From NCBI GenBank assembly GCA_021786915.1, contig JAJYMP010000055.1, forward strand, positions 1-6,157: a stretch of 6,157 nucleotides of DNA, in the 5' to 3' direction. The notes beneath the pieces were generated by a model that was not told the DNA's origin, did not search any database, and worked only from the letters and a program-made list of their open reading frames with translations. Positions within the stretch are counted from its first letter, which is position 1, and every line of letters starts with the position of its first letter. Position numbers and translations under genes: made by a program. Source of the DNA: Chloroflexota bacterium (lineage in GTDB: Bacteria > Chloroflexota > Limnocylindria > Limnocylindrales > CSP1-4). Shown in pieces: positions 4,677-6,157 of the stretch.

Positions 4677-6121
4677 ACGAGCGACCACGCGGGCAGTCGC
4701 CCGAGCGCGACGTCAAACGTCGGCCCCGTGCCGCCGTCCCGCCGCTCGATCGCGAGGCTCGGCCCCTTGCCCGCTCCCGGCCGCGCGTCAACGCCCGTCA
4801 GGTCCAGCGCCACGCGGCCCGGCACCGCCTCGCCCAGCTGGTCGAGCAGCGCCTGCGGCCAGTCGGGCGAGTCGCCCTCGGTCGTCACCTCACGCTCGGC
4901 GTGCCAGCGGGGCCGGCGCAGCAGGATCGCCCGCCAGCCTGCGGCAACGTCGGGCGTCACGCAGCCGTCGCCCGGCTCGGGCGACGCGGAGTGGTGCTCG
5001 CCGCGGGTCCAGAGGGCCGCCTGGTGGAGCAGGGCGTACTCGTCGAGGTCCGCGAAGGCGGCCAGCCGCTCGGCGGGGGACCCGGCGCCGAACACGGCCT
5101 CGATCGAGGGCACGAACACCTCGGCGAGGTCGAGGTCGATCGCGCGCACGGTCCGGTGCAGGTACACGTGGCGGTACATGAACAGCCGCGCGGTGAGGAA
5201 CATCTCGAGCGCGCCCACCCCGGACTCGTACAGCGTCAGGCCGCGTTCCGAGACGAACGTGTAGCGGCGCAGGCGCTCGGCGTCCACGGGCCCGATCGAC
5301 ACGCCCGTGAGGTAGGCGTCCCGGCGGACGTAGTCGAGGTTGTCCACCGTGAACACGCCCGACAGCAGGGGCTGGAGCGTGCGGACCCAGCCGGGCATCG
5401 AGGAGTCGGCCAGCGGCGGCTTCGAGATCAGGAACGACACCCAGCGCGGGTTGATCGCCTCCCCGTCCGCCAGCCGGTCCCGCTCCGGGACCGAGCCCGG
5501 CGCCCGGCGCAGCGCGGAGATCAGCGGGCCAAGCTCGCGCTCGACGATCAACTGGCCCAGGTCCTCGTGCGAGAGCGTCTTCGCGCCCGGCCGACGGGGG
5601 TCCGCCGGGGCGGGGAAGCGGGCGAGGAATTGGTCGTCGAAGAAGTGCGCGAACGGCCCGTGGCCCACGTCGTGGAGGAGCCCCGCGACGCGGAGCGTCT
5701 CGACGACCAGACCCTCGGACGGGACGGGCTCGCCGGGCGCCAGGGCCGGCAGCGAGGCGGCGAGCGACGGGTACAGCGAGCGCGCCCACAGCCCCGCCTC
5801 GTGCATCACGCCCAGGCCGTGCGTGAACCGCGAGTGCTCCGCGGTGGGGAACACCCAGCGCGCGCTCTGGAGCTGGCTGATGCGCCGCAGCCGCTGGACC
5901 CACGCGCTGTCGAGCAGGTCGTCCTCGGCGACGGTCTCCGCGTGGAGCCCGGCGGCCCGCGCCTCGTGCGGCGTGAGGCGCTTGGTCAGCTCCACGTAGC
6001 CGTGGATCGGGTCGCTGATCAGGTTGACGGCGGCGAAGGGAAGCCGGCGACCGGGCGGGATGCCCTCGGCATCGGGCGTCCTCGCGGCGTCGGCCGGCTT
6101 CTCGTCGCCGGCCGTCGGCAC
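4649..6121 (-). CDS. HD-domain phosphohydrolase (dGTPase-like, COG1078 type)
   Basis: A 490-residue protein from a GTG at 6121-6119. After an extension of about 32 residues, the family opening ISDPIHGYVEL (35-45) leads into the HD metal site: HSRFTHGLGVMH (96-107, His101 as probable ligand), LLHDVGHGPFAHF (148-160, His150-Asp151) and VDNLDYVRRDAYLTGV (259-274, probable final Asp263). This is the H...HD...D set of HD phosphohydrolases related to dNTP triphosphohydrolases, so a role in nucleotide or nucleotide-phosphate hydrolysis in the cytosol is likely; the substrate is not known from sequence. The C-terminal part (about 380-490) is less conserved, and its last codons lie in a tandem repeat. 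The frame stays open for all 12 codons upstream to the window edge and no good Shine-Dalgarno precedes the GTG, so the true start may be outside the window. It converges on the M23 gene; the two are probably unrelated in function. Confidence 0.85.
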   Translation of the reverse strand: MPTAGDEKPADAARTPDAEGIPPGRRLPFAAVNLISDPIHGYVELTKRLTPHEARAAGLHAETVAEDDLLDSAWVQRLRRISQLQSARWVFPTAEHSRFTHGLGVMHEAGLWARSLYPSLAASLPALAPGEPVPSEGLVVETLRVAGLLHDVGHGPFAHFFDDQFLARFPAPADPRRPGAKTLSHEDLGQLIVERELGPLISALRRAPGSVPERDRLADGEAINPRWVSFLISKPPLADSSMPGWVRTLQPLLSGVFTVDNLDYVRRDAYLTGVSIGPVDAERLRRYTFVSERGLTLYESGVGALEMFLTARLFMYRHVYLHRTVRAIDLDLAEVFVPSIEAVFGAGSPAERLAAFADLDEYALLHQAALWTRGEHHSASPEPGDGCVTPDVAAGWRAILLRRPRWHAEREVTTEGDSPDWPQALLDQLGEAVPGRVALDLTGVDARPGAGKGPSLAIERRDGGTGPTFDVALGRLPAWSLVGRRYRRSG

Positions 6122-6157
6122 GGCCCGGGTCGTCCCCCCGGCCTCCGTCAGGGCACC

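Noticed and set aside
4890..5999. Long open frames overlapping the HD gene on both strands (4890-5903 minus, 5340-5999 plus)
   Set aside because: Both are out-of-frame mirrors of the HD gene, which has all its family motifs in its own frame. Their products are Arg/Ala/Pro-rich without motifs.

Overview
The window is strongly GC-rich, with third codon positions almost always G or C. The tRNA gene encodes its own CCA end. The M23 peptidase has a linker-rich, insertion-bearing form that I associate with high-GC Chloroflexota or Actinomycetota. The phylum is an inference; nothing here fixes it. The sequence looks like an accessory, partly decayed chromosomal stretch lying beside ordinary housekeeping genes.

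Region 1-1500 (minus strand). The start of a small zinc-ribbon protein runs off the left edge (1-189). Next comes a two-gene module: a winged-helix/MNT nucleotidyltransferase (757-1386) followed directly by a HEPN-like partner (334-756). This is the layout of MNT/HEPN (type VII-like) toxin-antitoxin pairs. Six bases upstream of the nucleotidyltransferase start lie three GATA-N6-TATC inverted repeats spaced exactly 20 bp apart, a likely autoregulatory operator array. The whole module is bracketed by 48-bp imperfect inverted repeats (263-310 and 1453-1500, 42 of 48 identical), so it looks like a discrete cassette of about 1.24 kb.

Region 1501-2941 is a scar. A minus-strand C-terminal gene fragment (1641-1871) and a plus-strand gene fragment (1872-2941) meet head to head at about 1872, and both lack their 5' ends. 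The plus-strand fragment also appears to have lost single bases near 2281 and near 2874.

Region 2942-3217 holds a perfect 10-bp-stem hairpin (2976-3000) and a tRNA-Arg(UCG) gene on the minus strand (3070-3146) with a plausible promoter upstream.

Region 3218-6157. A membrane-anchored M23 (LytM-type) peptidase gene on the plus strand (3218-4162) ends at a strong UUCG-tetraloop hairpin. It converges on a minus-strand HD-domain phosphohydrolase gene (4649-6121, possibly starting beyond the right edge). The 486-bp convergent intergenic space has no gene. It holds dispersed inverted copies of a GCATCTGGCGGAATC-type motif and a degenerate array of about five 47-bp tandem units that runs through the stop codon of the HD gene.

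The most interesting part is the inverted-repeat-bounded MNT/HEPN cassette with its three-site operator. The recombined pseudogene zone next to it is consistent with repeated insertion and deletion at this place.
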